Shown one piece after another: positions 1 through 8,354 of a stretch of 64,000 nucleotides of DNA. A model generated the notes under the pieces. That model saw nothing but the letters and a program-made list of their open reading frames with translations, was not told the origin of the DNA and searched no databases. Each line of letters starts with the position of its first letter. The first letter of the stretch is position 1. A program made the position numbers and the translations under genes. Origin of the DNA: Phormidium tenue FACHB-886 (GTDB lineage Bacteria; Cyanobacteriota; Cyanobacteriia; Elainellales; Elainellaceae); contig NZ_JACXWX010000019.1 in assembly GCF_014764505.1 (NCBI RefSeq), positions 1 to 64,000 of the forward strand. The letters run 5' to 3'.

Positions 1-89
1 ATTGGAGCCACGCCTGTAGCTAGAACAGACGGATACGAGAGAGTCACAAAAATGCCTGCGTCCCTGACTACATAACTATTCTAGCTAAT

Positions 90-755
90 CTACAACTGTA
101 GTACTAGGTTTAAACCTTTGTCCTTAACTGTCTGCTGAAAGGTTTCAGTTTCAGACTTACTAAACGCATCATTTTGGGCAAAGAATACCGCCACATTTTT
201 AATTTGGGGATTTTGCTTGAGCGCTGTTTCGACAGCATTGGGCGCAACCACCGCAACCGGAGCTGAGACGCGAGCGATATACTCGCCAATCTGCGGAACT
301 CCTTTAGCCGTGTTGGAGGGAGCAAGCACGGGCACTTTAGCCCGTTCGGCAATGGGGTCAGCGCCGAAGGCTTGCTGCGATAGGGTAGGACCTACAATAC
401 CCACGACTTTATCTTGAGTGATCAAGGTATTGAAGGCGTTGATCGTCCCCTGTTCATCGCCTGCCGTATCCTGAAACACTAGCTTGATGGGTGTCCCGTT
501 CACGCCACCTTGATCGTTAAAAGTCTGTTCAGCAATTTTGGCTCCAGTCACTTGTTCTTGACCCAACAGCGCTACGTTGCTAGTTTGAGCGACTGCAACG
601 CCGATCGGAATTGCTCCAGATGTCGCTGTATTGGGGGAAGCAGGAGAGGAAACAGTGCCAGGGTTGTTTCCAGGATTGGTCTGAGCGCAGGGAACAATTA
701 GCCCAAACGTGCAGAGAGAAATTAGAATTTGATTTATTACACTTCGCTTAATCAC
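90..755 (-). pseudogene. Branched-chain amino-acid ABC transporter binding lipoprotein, 3'-truncated
   Basis: The 221 residues match the N-terminal lobe of periplasmic Leu/Ile/Val-type substrate-binding proteins (IPIGVAVAQTSNVALLGQE, then a VGIVGPTLSQQA region). The N-terminus has a hydrophobic stretch ending in IVPC, which fits a lipoprotein signal with an atypical Pro before the Cys. Family members are usually about 380-420 residues. This frame stops just after the motif that normally leads into the second lobe, so the hinge and C-terminal lobe are missing. I found no continuation of the family in the 89 bases to the left. It is most likely a broken gene. A gene rejoined by a frameshift beyond the window edge cannot be excluded. 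No permease or ATPase gene is adjacent inside the window. Confidence 0.65.
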
Positions 756-1412
756 TTGTTAAAATCCTCCAATTTCATAGCAGGTTGATTGGATGAAAAT
801 TCTTGAATAGTTGAGCTTTGGAAGCAAAAGCTGTGATGCAAGAATCTAAATTCTATAAACCTGAGCAAAGTAACAGTTTGCCAGTAATCCACCAAAAGTT
901 AAATTGTACTGTACGGGTTCCCAGTAATTGCTTTTAAGTCAAATAAATCAAACAAGTTTTACGAGTTGCACTTTGCAAAACGCCAGTTTCAAAACTTAAT
1001 TAAGCAAAATTAAAAGAACTCTTCAGAAGCACATCTGAGTCAATGAAATGATATAGCTGTCCTACATTCCTCTAGCCGCCTCAAAAAGCTGCTACACGCT
1101 TACCAGACGAACAGCGTTTGTTCCTACAGCACCAATCTTGCTGCCTGCCCTCAGATGTCCTCCATGAACTCTTCATCCTCCCCGCTTGGCATACGATAAA
1201 ATCGCTGATGCTGCTGATTTTAGGGATAGGTCTTGCTTGGGGAATGCGCGAGGCAAACCTGTAGGCATCTAGTGCCCTGGATTAGTAGCGCCAAGGGCGT
1301 TGCCAATTTTGGCGATGAGCTTACAGGTGGGAGCTTCGCTGCCATCTACAGATCCATCCCAGATTGAGCAATCCCCTAAATCGCTCAGGTGAATTTTAAG
1401 AGAGAAAGGTCT
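756..1412. other. Intergenic region upstream of carA, no gene seen
   Basis: About 650 bases between the divergent broken binding protein and carA. The left part is AT-rich and probably held the binding-protein promoter. The right part (about 1040-1390) is GC-richer but shows no convincing reading frame in any phase. A purine-rich AGAGAGAAAGG stretch at the right end serves as the carA ribosome binding site. Confidence 0.5.
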
Positions 1413-2573
1413 ATGGTTACTGGAGTTCAGCCTGCGCTGCTAGTGTTAGCCGATGGCACAGCCTACCGGGGTTGGTCGTTTGGAGCGCTTGGAACGACGA
1501 TCGGCGAAGTGGTATTTAACACCGGGATGACGGGCTATCAGGAGGTGATGACAGATCCAAGCTATCGCGGACAGATTGTCACCTTTACCTATCCAGAGTT
1601 GGGCAATACGGGCGTGAATCCAGAAGATGAAGAATCAAATCGTCCCCATGTTAGAGGCGTGATTGCCCGCAACATCTGCCGTCTGCCCAGCAACTGGCGC
1701 ATGACTCAATCGCTGCCAGATTACCTGAAGCAGTACGGCATTCCTGGAATTTTTGGCATTGACACGCGCGCCCTCACCCGTAAGATTCGCTCTGCCGGGT
1801 CGATGAACGGCGGCATCTCGACTGAAATTCTTGACCCGGTCGATCTGCTGATGCAGGTGCAGCAAGCCCCCAGCATGGCAGGCTTAAACCTGGTACAGGA
1901 AGTCAGCACCCAAACGGTTTATGAGTGGACAGAATCGACAGATAAGGTCTGGGACTACAAGCCAACTGCCGCTCCCACAGGAACAGACAAACCGTTCACT
2001 GTGGTGGCGATCGACTTTGGTATTAAGCGCAATATTCTACGGCGGCTGGCAAGCTATGGTTGTCATGTGATTGTGGTTCCGGCAAACACACCGCCCGAAG
2101 AAATCCTCAAGTACAACCCGGATGGCATTTTCCTCTCGAATGGTCCCGGCGATCCAGCAGTGGTAACAGAAGGGATCGAAACCACCAAAGCACTGTTGAC
2201 TAGCCAAAAACCTGTCTTCGGGATCTGCATGGGGCATCAGATCCTCGGCTTGTCGCTAGGGGCAGATACTTTCAAGCTCAAATACGGGCATCGCGGACTA
2301 AACCAGCCCTGCGGCTTAAAGCAACAGATTGAAATCACAAGCCAAAATCACGGCTTTGCCATCAGCGCTGATTCACTGCCTGATGCCGAGGTAGAAATCA
2401 CTCACCTGAACCTAAACGATCGCACGGTTGCTGGGCTGCGCCACAAAACGCTGCCGCTCTTCTCGGTGCAATACCACCCCGAAGCCAGCCCCGGACCCCA
2501 TGATGCCGATTACCTGTTTGAGAACTTCGTGAAATCGATGCGGCAGCAGCGCCAGCAGACGGTCGGCTCTTAG
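1413..2573 (+). CDS. carA: Carbamoyl-phosphate synthase, small (glutaminase) subunit
   Basis: The protein supplies ammonia from glutamine to the large subunit CarB for carbamoyl phosphate, which feeds arginine and pyrimidine synthesis. Residues 1-150 form the CarA N-terminal domain ([15 protein letters not shown] near the start). The second half is a class I glutamine amidotransferase with the nucleophile Cys272 in [11 protein letters not shown] and His355/Glu357 in QYHPEAS. I chose ATG 1413, giving 386 residues, because [15 protein letters not shown] matches family N-termini. A GTG at 1389 would add eight residues overlapping the purine-rich ribosome site. carB is not in this window, which is common in cyanobacteria. 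A hairpin at 2594-2640 separates it from the next gene. Confidence 0.97.
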   Translation: MVTGVQPALLVLADGTAYRGWSFGALGTTIGEVVFNTGMTGYQEVMTDPSYRGQIVTFTYPELGNTGVNPEDEESNRPHVRGVIARNICRLPSNWRMTQSLPDYLKQYGIPGIFGIDTRALTRKIRSAGSMNGGISTEILDPVDLLMQVQQAPSMAGLNLVQEVSTQTVYEWTESTDKVWDYKPTAAPTGTDKPFTVVAIDFGIKRNILRRLASYGCHVIVVPANTPPEEILKYNPDGIFLSNGPGDPAVVTEGIETTKALLTSQKPVFGICMGHQILGLSLGADTFKLKYGHRGLNQPCGLKQQIEITSQNHGFAISADSLPDAEVEITHLNLNDRTVAGLRHKTLPLFSVQYHPEASPGPHDADYLFENFVKSMRQQRQQTVGS

Positions 2574-2593
2574 AGAGAAGGCTCCTAAAAGCA

Positions 2594-2640
2594 TGTTAGG
2601 TTTTTGGGGGTCGGCTTTGCCCAATTCCAAAAACCTAACA
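2594..2640. repeat. 14-bp perfect inverted repeat between carA and bestrophin gene
   Basis: TGTTAGGTTTTTGG (2594-2607) is repeated as its exact reverse complement at 2627-2640, with a 19-base loop. The T-run lies in the left arm and the A-run in the right arm, the reverse of an intrinsic terminator, so termination is doubtful. It spans the first possible start codon of the next frame (2593), which argues that the true start lies further down. Confidence 0.8.
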
Positions 2641-2691
2641 ACTACAGTCTTCGCCACAATGCCTGTGTTGGCGGACAAAAATCAAACTGCG

Positions 2692-3645
2692 ATGTATCTC
2701 AAAAAACAAAAAACCTGGTTCCAGCTCGCTTTTAAGCTGCGGGGATCGGTCGTGCCTTTAGTGCTGCCGCGATCGCTGCTGTGCGGCGGCTTTGGTCTGT
2801 TCGTCTCCTGGCTCTACAGCTTAGGATTGCCGGTGGCATTGCCCGTGATGGCAAGCGTCATTCCTAATATTGTGTTGGGTTTGATGCTGGTCTTTCGGAC
2901 GAACACCGCCTACGAGCGCTATTGGGAAGGGCGACGGCTGTGGGGCAATATTATCAACAGCGTCCGCAATCTGTCGCGTAGCGTCTGGGTTGGCGTTCTT
3001 GAAAAAGATCCGCAAGACCATTCCAATAAAGTTGCGACCTTGCAGCTGATTATGGCGTTTGTAGTGGCAACCAAGCTACACCTGCGTCAACAGACAGTTA
3101 GCACAGAGCTGCAGCCGTTTTTGTCTAAAACGCGCTACACCACGCTAAAGCTGATCGACCACCCCCCGCTGGAAATTTCGGTGTGGATTCAAGACTACCT
3201 GCAGCAGCAGTTTCAGCAGCAGCGGTTAGATGGCTACCAGCTCAACGCCATGCTGCAGCTCTTGGATAGCATGGTGGATAGTCTAGGTGGCTGCGAACGC
3301 ATTTTGAAAACACCAATGCCGCTCGCTTATGCTATTCATTTAAAGCAATTATTGCTAATTTATTGCATGGCTCTGCCATTTACATTTGTTCAAGAGCTGC
3401 ACTGGTGGACAGGGGCAATCGTCACTTTAATTAGCTTTACGCTGTTTGGAATTGAAGAGATTGGCATTGAAATTGAAAACCCCTTTGGTAGAGATTCAAA
3501 CGATCTGCCGCTGGATAGTTTCTCCAAAACAATTGAGCGCAATATCAACGACATCATGCGGCTGGAACCATATAGCGCCAAGGGCTTGGTGCAGGAGAAG
3601 CGATCGCCCATCTCAGAATTTGAGGATTTACAATCTGCAACTTGA
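2692..3645 (+). CDS. Bestrophin-like (UPF0187) membrane channel
   Basis: The signature FRTNTAYERYWEGRRLWG at residues 69-86 and the C-terminal EEIGIEIENPFG-x-NDLPLD segment identify the bacterial bestrophin family, inner-membrane pentameric ion channels. Hydrophobic segments near residues 25-65 and two further ones near the C-terminal third fit the fold. ATG 2692 gives 317 residues. ATG 2659 (328 residues) is an alternative, while the upstream ATG at 2593 falls in a hairpin and is unlikely. The family conducts anions or cations depending on the member, and some algal bestrophins carry bicarbonate, but the substrate here cannot be read from sequence. The position after carA, a bicarbonate-using enzyme subunit, is suggestive only. 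Confidence 0.85.
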   Translation: MYLKKQKTWFQLAFKLRGSVVPLVLPRSLLCGGFGLFVSWLYSLGLPVALPVMASVIPNIVLGLMLVFRTNTAYERYWEGRRLWGNIINSVRNLSRSVWVGVLEKDPQDHSNKVATLQLIMAFVVATKLHLRQQTVSTELQPFLSKTRYTTLKLIDHPPLEISVWIQDYLQQQFQQQRLDGYQLNAMLQLLDSMVDSLGGCERILKTPMPLAYAIHLKQLLLIYCMALPFTFVQELHWWTGAIVTLISFTLFGIEEIGIEIENPFGRDSNDLPLDSFSKTIERNINDIMRLEPYSAKGLVQEKRSPISEFEDLQSAT

Positions 3646-3909
3646 TAATTAGAAATATTCAGCAAGTTTCAAAATTTTTCAAATTAAAAATTCCCAGATT
3701 TCAAAGCTTACGTTGATTCACTGTGCGAATTACTTCTAATAGGCAGTTTTGGCGAGTTGACTTCTGTGTTTTTGCTCGATACTTTAAGGGGAGAGACACT
3801 GAAATTTAAACGTCGAAATTGCAATCAAGGTGACGTTTGACTAAAGAGGTAAATGGAGAGATACACAGTACCCCATCTGCCCGTCCCTTGAGACCCACAG
3901 GAGAATACT

Positions 3910-4467
3910 ATGCCGACCACTGAAACTTTGCTTCAACCGTTTGATCAAGTCCGCGATAACCCAATTCTGCTAGAAACAAACGTCACGAAGGCAATTTGTG
4001 ATGGGCTGAATGTAGTGCTGGCAAGCTTCCAGGCGCTGTATCTGCAGTACCAAAAGCATCACTTTGTGGTAGAAGGCGCTGAGTTCTACCAGCTACATCA
4101 GTTTTTTAACGAGGCGTATGAAGAAGTGCAGGAGCACGTCCATGAGGTGGGTGAGCGCCTGAATGGATTGGGCGGCATCCCGGCGGCAGGCTTTGCCAAG
4201 CTGGCGGAGCTTTGCTGCTTTGAGCAGGAGCCAGACGGTGGATTTGGCTGCCGCTCGATGGTGAAGCACGATCTGCAGGCTGAGCAAGCCATCATCAAAG
4301 TCATCCGGCAGCAGGCATCGCAGGCAGAGAGCTTGGGCGATCGCGCCACTCGTCTGCTCTACGAAAAAATCTTGCTGGAAACGGAAGATCGGGCATTCCA
4401 CCTCGATCACTTCCTGGTACACGACAGCCTCACGCCTGCCTTCAACCTGGCAAACGCCAACAACTAG
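3910..4467 (+). CDS. dps: Dps family ferritin-like DNA-protection protein
   Basis: This is a 185-residue Dps protein, which forms a 12-subunit cage that oxidises and stores iron using peroxide and protects DNA. The ferroxidase region is recognisable: His50/His51, then EFYQLHQFF (His63) and [14 protein letters not shown]. In canonical Dps the last block reads with an Asp four residues before the conserved Glu. Here that Asp is His78, with Glu82 kept. As I recall, a His-type ferroxidase centre has been described for a Nostoc Dps4, so this may be the same subtype. A run of extra Cys residues occurs mid-protein ([15 protein letters not shown]). The start ATG has GGAG eight bases upstream. An intrinsic terminator follows. 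Confidence 0.9.
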   Translation: MPTTETLLQPFDQVRDNPILLETNVTKAICDGLNVVLASFQALYLQYQKHHFVVEGAEFYQLHQFFNEAYEEVQEHVHEVGERLNGLGGIPAAGFAKLAELCCFEQEPDGGFGCRSMVKHDLQAEQAIIKVIRQQASQAESLGDRATRLLYEKILLETEDRAFHLDHFLVHDSLTPAFNLANANN

Positions 4468-4488
4468 GACTTGACGCTGTGAATTTTG

Positions 4489-4529
4489 AGCGGGAGGTGC
4501 GGAGAGCGCATCTCCCGCTTGTTGTTTTT
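4489..4529 (+). terminator. Intrinsic terminator after dps
   Basis: AGCGGGAG (4489-4496) pairs with CTCCCGCT (4512-4519), with further pairing inside, followed by the T-rich TGTTGTTTTT. It lies 20 bases beyond the dps stop and just before the convergent gene. Confidence 0.85.
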
Positions 4530-4563
4530 AAGGCTGAGGTTTCAAGGCTGACCCACTTGTAGT

Positions 4564-7197
4564 TTAGCGATCGCTGCCATCGCCTTCCTCCTCTAGCTGT
4601 TGTTTGAGCGCCTCACACTCTTTGACTAAGGGAATCCCCAACTCAGTCGCAATTGCCAACGCCCGAGCGCACTCCTGCCGCGCTAATTCGATCGATCCTA
4701 TTTTTTGGTGCAGTTCTGCTAACCTTAGAAGCGCTTCAGCCTCACCTTCTCGATCACCAATTTCTTGGAAAATCTCTAGCGAGGCTTGCAGATACTCCAA
4801 AGCTTCTGAACACTGCTCTAGTCTGATTAACGTGCATCCCCAATTTACAAGCGCATTGCCTTCGCCTTGTCGATTGCCAATCTCACGGGCAATGGCTAAG
4901 TGTTGCTGATGGTACTCGATCGCCTCGGTATAGTTGCCCAAGCTGTAGTAAGCAATTCCCAGATTGCCTAAGGCATTGCCTTCTCCTCGTCGATCGCCAA
5001 TGTCACGGGCAATCGCTAAGCTTTGCTGATGGTACTCGATCGCCTCGGTATAGTCGCCCAAGCTGTCGTAAGCAATTCCCAGATTGCCTAAGGCATTGCT
5101 TTCTCCTCGTCGATCACTAATGTCACGGGCAATCGCTAAGCTTTGCTGATGGTACTCGATCGCCTCGGTATAGTTGCCCAATTTATAGTAAGCAAGTCCC
5201 AGATTGCCTAACGCAATGCCTTCACCCTGTCGATCGGCAATCTCATGGGCAACAAATAGACGCTTATTGTGGAGCGGAATTAGTTTTCGGTAGTATCCCC
5301 AAATGAAAAGCTGCCAGTATACTTCGTTCTTGGTTTCTAGGAGCCGGTAAGGAATTTCATGGGCGATTTGATAGTCTTTTACATCGCAATAGTGATCGAA
5401 CGCCTCCAAATAACCCCGTACCTTCTCTAGATTCGCCACTTCTGGCGCAGCCTCATAGTGATTCAACCACTGCTCTGCGGCCCTGCGTTCCGCCGCTTGC
5501 CAAATCGCCTCATCTGCTTTTAGCCGCTCATATCCCACACTGCGAATGAGGTTGTGCTGCCGCAGCGGTATTTCGTCATCTGCTCCGAGCCAAGCCCCTT
5601 CCTCCCACTCTTCTTCTGCCAATCCTCGCGCCTTCAGCAGCTCCAGTGCAGTTTCCGGCTCCGATTGCTCCGGCAGCATCGCCAGCCAAAACGCTTCCGG
5701 GACGGGACGACGATACACCGAACTGCGGCAAAGCAACTGCAAAGCATCCTCCGGCAATCGTGCCAGCGCCTCTTTTACCCGTTGCTTCACCTCTAGCTGG
5801 AACTTGCGCCGTGAGATCTGTGCTGGACGGTTGTCTTCCAATTGGTCAAACTTGCCCCGCTGCCAATAGCGCTGTACATTGCCGCCACAGGCTTTGATAT
5901 CTTCGGCAATCACCCGCAGGACTAGAGGATGTCCGTCATACAGCTTGCCGATACGGCGGAGATAGTCGGTGTTCTTCTCGAATAAACCCCGCTTGGTAAA
6001 CAGTTCCAACTGTTCAGCTTCGCTTAGCCCCCGAATCGGTTCACAATACCACCGCTGCGGATAGCGCGACCCTATGATCTCCAACTCTTCCGGCAAGTCT
6101 TGCGTCGTCAGAATGATCTGGCTCTGGCAGTCATTTCCTGTTAAGAGCTGCTGTAAGAGATCGAGCCACAGTGGATCAGCAAACTCACTCCAGCCCTGTC
6201 GATCGTCTCCCTCTAGCAACCGTTCCATCGAATCGATCTGCACTCGGTAGGGCTGAATCCGCAGCAGTTCCAGCAGATGCGCCAACAAGTTTTGGGGGTC
6301 TTGCTGGTCTGCTAGCGTCGGTTCTTCGCCCCAAGATCGCAGCAACGCCGCCCCACTGCTGGCGAATTCCGCCGTGATGCCGCCCTCATCCAGATTCAGC
6401 CGAGAGAATTGCCGTTCATCTTGCAGTTCTGCGATCAATCGTTCTGCCAATGCCGTCTTACCAATTCCCGTGATTCCCGTCAGTGCCAACACACGACAAC
6501 TTCCTTGCAGAACTTGCACCAGCGGTTCTGTCACATCGGATCGCTCTACCCAAGTTGAGGCGTTGTAGATCGCCGGGCTGAAGGGCTGGGAAGAGGTGGG
6601 AGCAAATTTCACCGACCGATCTGCATTTGGCTGTTTCTTCAGCACGGGCTTCAAGTCGTTCTCGCCGGATAGCTGCGCCGCACTACAGCCGAACTGATAG
6701 GCAAACTCAATGTCTCGTCCTGCCCCCAGCGCATCATAAAAACCTACGACAAACTCGATCGCTGCTTGCTCGTCGATCGCCTGACTCATGCCAATCACAT
6801 AGGGAATATGACGAGCGATCGCTTCCGCCTGCGCTTCCGAATAGCAAGCATTCAGCACCACGCACCGCAGCCGATCGGTAAACAGCTTAAACAACCCTGT
6901 CAAGGCTTCGGCATCAATCAGCTTTGCCTGACCCATCTCATCCTCAAACACCAATCCCGCTTCTGCCTCACCCTGCCCAGAAAAATGCACAATTTGCGGA
7001 TTCAGATCGAGCATGGCTCGCTGCAAATCTCTCGGACGAACGGCAGATTTTGTTTCCAACTGAAACTGATCGCGGTGGCGAGAGAGGCGTAACCCTTCTG
7101 CAATGTCTCGTTTTTCCTGCTCCAGTCGATGAGACGAAATGCCCGTGGGGCTGGCGCTCAGCATCAAGATGGTAGTGACGGGAAGGGACTGGCTCAT
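4564..7197 (-). CDS. CHAT protease - STAND NTPase - TPR protein
   Basis: This is an 877-residue three-part signalling protein. Residues 1-175 form a CHAT domain, a caspase-like peptidase, with the expected His71 in PQIVHFSGQGE and Cys118 in VVLNACYSE. Residues about 215-520 form a STAND/NB-ARC-like NTPase with a P-loop GITGIGKT at 241-248 and a downstream helical region. Residues about 650-870 contain at least five tetratricopeptide repeats. The first three share near-identical DNA. The architecture resembles NLR-type sensors in which TPRs sense a ligand, the NTPase oligomerises and the CHAT protease acts. In other bacteria CHAT proteases cut gasdermins or other partners, but no such partner is visible here. 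It stands alone, convergent with dps. Its substrate and trigger are unknown. Confidence 0.9.
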   Translation of the reverse strand: MSQSLPVTTILMLSASPTGISSHRLEQEKRDIAEGLRLSRHRDQFQLETKSAVRPRDLQRAMLDLNPQIVHFSGQGEAEAGLVFEDEMGQAKLIDAEALTGLFKLFTDRLRCVVLNACYSEAQAEAIARHIPYVIGMSQAIDEQAAIEFVVGFYDALGAGRDIEFAYQFGCSAAQLSGENDLKPVLKKQPNADRSVKFAPTSSQPFSPAIYNASTWVERSDVTEPLVQVLQGSCRVLALTGITGIGKTALAERLIAELQDERQFSRLNLDEGGITAEFASSGAALLRSWGEEPTLADQQDPQNLLAHLLELLRIQPYRVQIDSMERLLEGDDRQGWSEFADPLWLDLLQQLLTGNDCQSQIILTTQDLPEELEIIGSRYPQRWYCEPIRGLSEAEQLELFTKRGLFEKNTDYLRRIGKLYDGHPLVLRVIAEDIKACGGNVQRYWQRGKFDQLEDNRPAQISRRKFQLEVKQRVKEALARLPEDALQLLCRSSVYRRPVPEAFWLAMLPEQSEPETALELLKARGLAEEEWEEGAWLGADDEIPLRQHNLIRSVGYERLKADEAIWQAAERRAAEQWLNHYEAAPEVANLEKVRGYLEAFDHYCDVKDYQIAHEIPYRLLETKNEVYWQLFIWGYYRKLIPLHNKRLFVAHEIADRQGEGIALGNLGLAYYKLGNYTEAIEYHQQSLAIARDISDRRGESNALGNLGIAYDSLGDYTEAIEYHQQSLAIARDIGDRRGEGNALGNLGIAYYSLGNYTEAIEYHQQHLAIAREIGNRQGEGNALVNWGCTLIRLEQCSEALEYLQASLEIFQEIGDREGEAEALLRLAELHQKIGSIELARQECARALAIATELGIPLVKECEALKQQLEEEGDGSDR
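4861..5220 (-). repeat. Three 120-bp direct repeats encoding TPR units
   Basis: Three consecutive 120-base units (4861-4980, 4981-5100, 5101-5220) each encode one 40-residue TPR such as GNLGIAYDSLGDYTEAIEY. The second and third units differ at only a handful of positions, and the first is slightly more diverged. Such DNA-level identity suggests recent duplication or ongoing gene conversion, which can change repeat number. Confidence 0.9.
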
Positions 7198-7428
7198 CTG
7201 ACGATCACCCTGAGATAAGCGTTATATCGGTCTTGACATCTAGCAATTGCGCTCTAACCTCCGCCTTTCTCCTACAAAGTGGCAGCTAAAACCTACGAGT
7301 GGAGCAAGCCGCATCTGCGCCCAATGCTCCCGAGAAAGTCGTCATCGCCCTCAACCGCCTGACGAATTGACGAGAAGATAGCTAGGAAATTCCATATTCC
7401 CATTAGGGATTAGGATCGGCATAAGAGA

Positions 7429-8277
7429 ATGTCTGAAAAGTTTTCTTCCGGGCCGCTTTTCAAACATCCTCCGACATTAGGAGTTTCGATCGCTCAGGAG
7501 TTCGCTTTGCAATCCGCCTACCTTTTAGTAACCCATGGCAGCCGCGATCCACGCCCGCAGCAGATGTTAGAGCAATTGGCAGCACTCGTTCAGCAGGAGT
7601 TGGCACGGCTTCCTTCTCTGGCGGCTGCTCGCCCCACTCTGCCAAACGCTGCATCTTTAGAGCACTCTGCACCGCTGGTGGGCACTGCCGTTCTAGAGCT
7701 AGCTTCGCTGCCGCTGCATGAGCAGATCCAGCAGTTTGCCATCGCCGCGATCGCCGCCGGATATTCGCAGGTCAAAATTCTGCCGCTGTTTTTGCTGCCC
7801 GGTGTGCATGTAATGGAAGACATTCCGGCAGAAGTGGCGATCGCCCAACGCCATCTGGAAGGCAGCACCGAGCCTCTCTCGTTGACCCTCGCCCCGCACC
7901 TCGGCAGTTTTCCCCTAACTTCGGTGCTGTATGAAACGCCAATCGCCAACCGCATCCTGATCGCGCATGGCAGCCGCCGGACTGGTGCAAATCAGCCGAT
8001 CGAAGCCGTTGCTAACGCCTTGGAAGCGTTGCCTGCCTACTGGTCAGTCTCTCCTAGCCTAGAAGAACAGGTGACCAAGCTGGTCGAACAGGGCTGTCTG
8101 GAAATTGCCATTGTGCCGTATTTTCTGTTTGCCGGCAGCATCACAGACGCGATCGCCCAACAGGTGAGTCAACTCACACAGCAATTTCCCTATACGCGCT
8201 TAGAATTGGGAGAGCCGATTGGGGCAACGCCCGCCCTTGCTAAGCTAATTGTCAATCAGGTTGCCTTGTCAGATTAA
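7429..8277 (+). CDS. Sirohydrochlorin chelatase, CbiX-like two-domain form
   Basis: The protein inserts Co2+ or Fe2+ into sirohydrochlorin for cobalamin or sirohaem synthesis. Both halves look like CbiX domains. The N-terminal half has LLVTHGSRDPRP (His36) and LLPGVHVMEDIP (His127), the usual metal-inserting pair. The C-terminal half has ILIAHGSRRTGANQP (His180) and a degenerate partner region (VPYFLFAGSITDAI) without the second His. One active site is therefore likely. Length 282. The start is uncertain because the first 28 residues are not conserved-looking and no clear ribosome site precedes ATG 7429. Confidence 0.88.
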   Translation: MSEKFSSGPLFKHPPTLGVSIAQEFALQSAYLLVTHGSRDPRPQQMLEQLAALVQQELARLPSLAAARPTLPNAASLEHSAPLVGTAVLELASLPLHEQIQQFAIAAIAAGYSQVKILPLFLLPGVHVMEDIPAEVAIAQRHLEGSTEPLSLTLAPHLGSFPLTSVLYETPIANRILIAHGSRRTGANQPIEAVANALEALPAYWSVSPSLEEQVTKLVEQGCLEIAIVPYFLFAGSITDAIAQQVSQLTQQFPYTRLELGEPIGATPALAKLIVNQVALSD

Positions 8278-8354
8278 TTGCTGGCAGCCTCTTCCCTCCA
8301 CATGGCAGAATTTAGATAAATTTAAGCTTCATTAGACGTTATTTCTTGCCAACC

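Noticed and set aside
4861-5220. Regular 120-bp spacing considered as a CRISPR-like array
   Set aside because: Units are long, coding and contiguous without unique spacers; they are TPR repeats.
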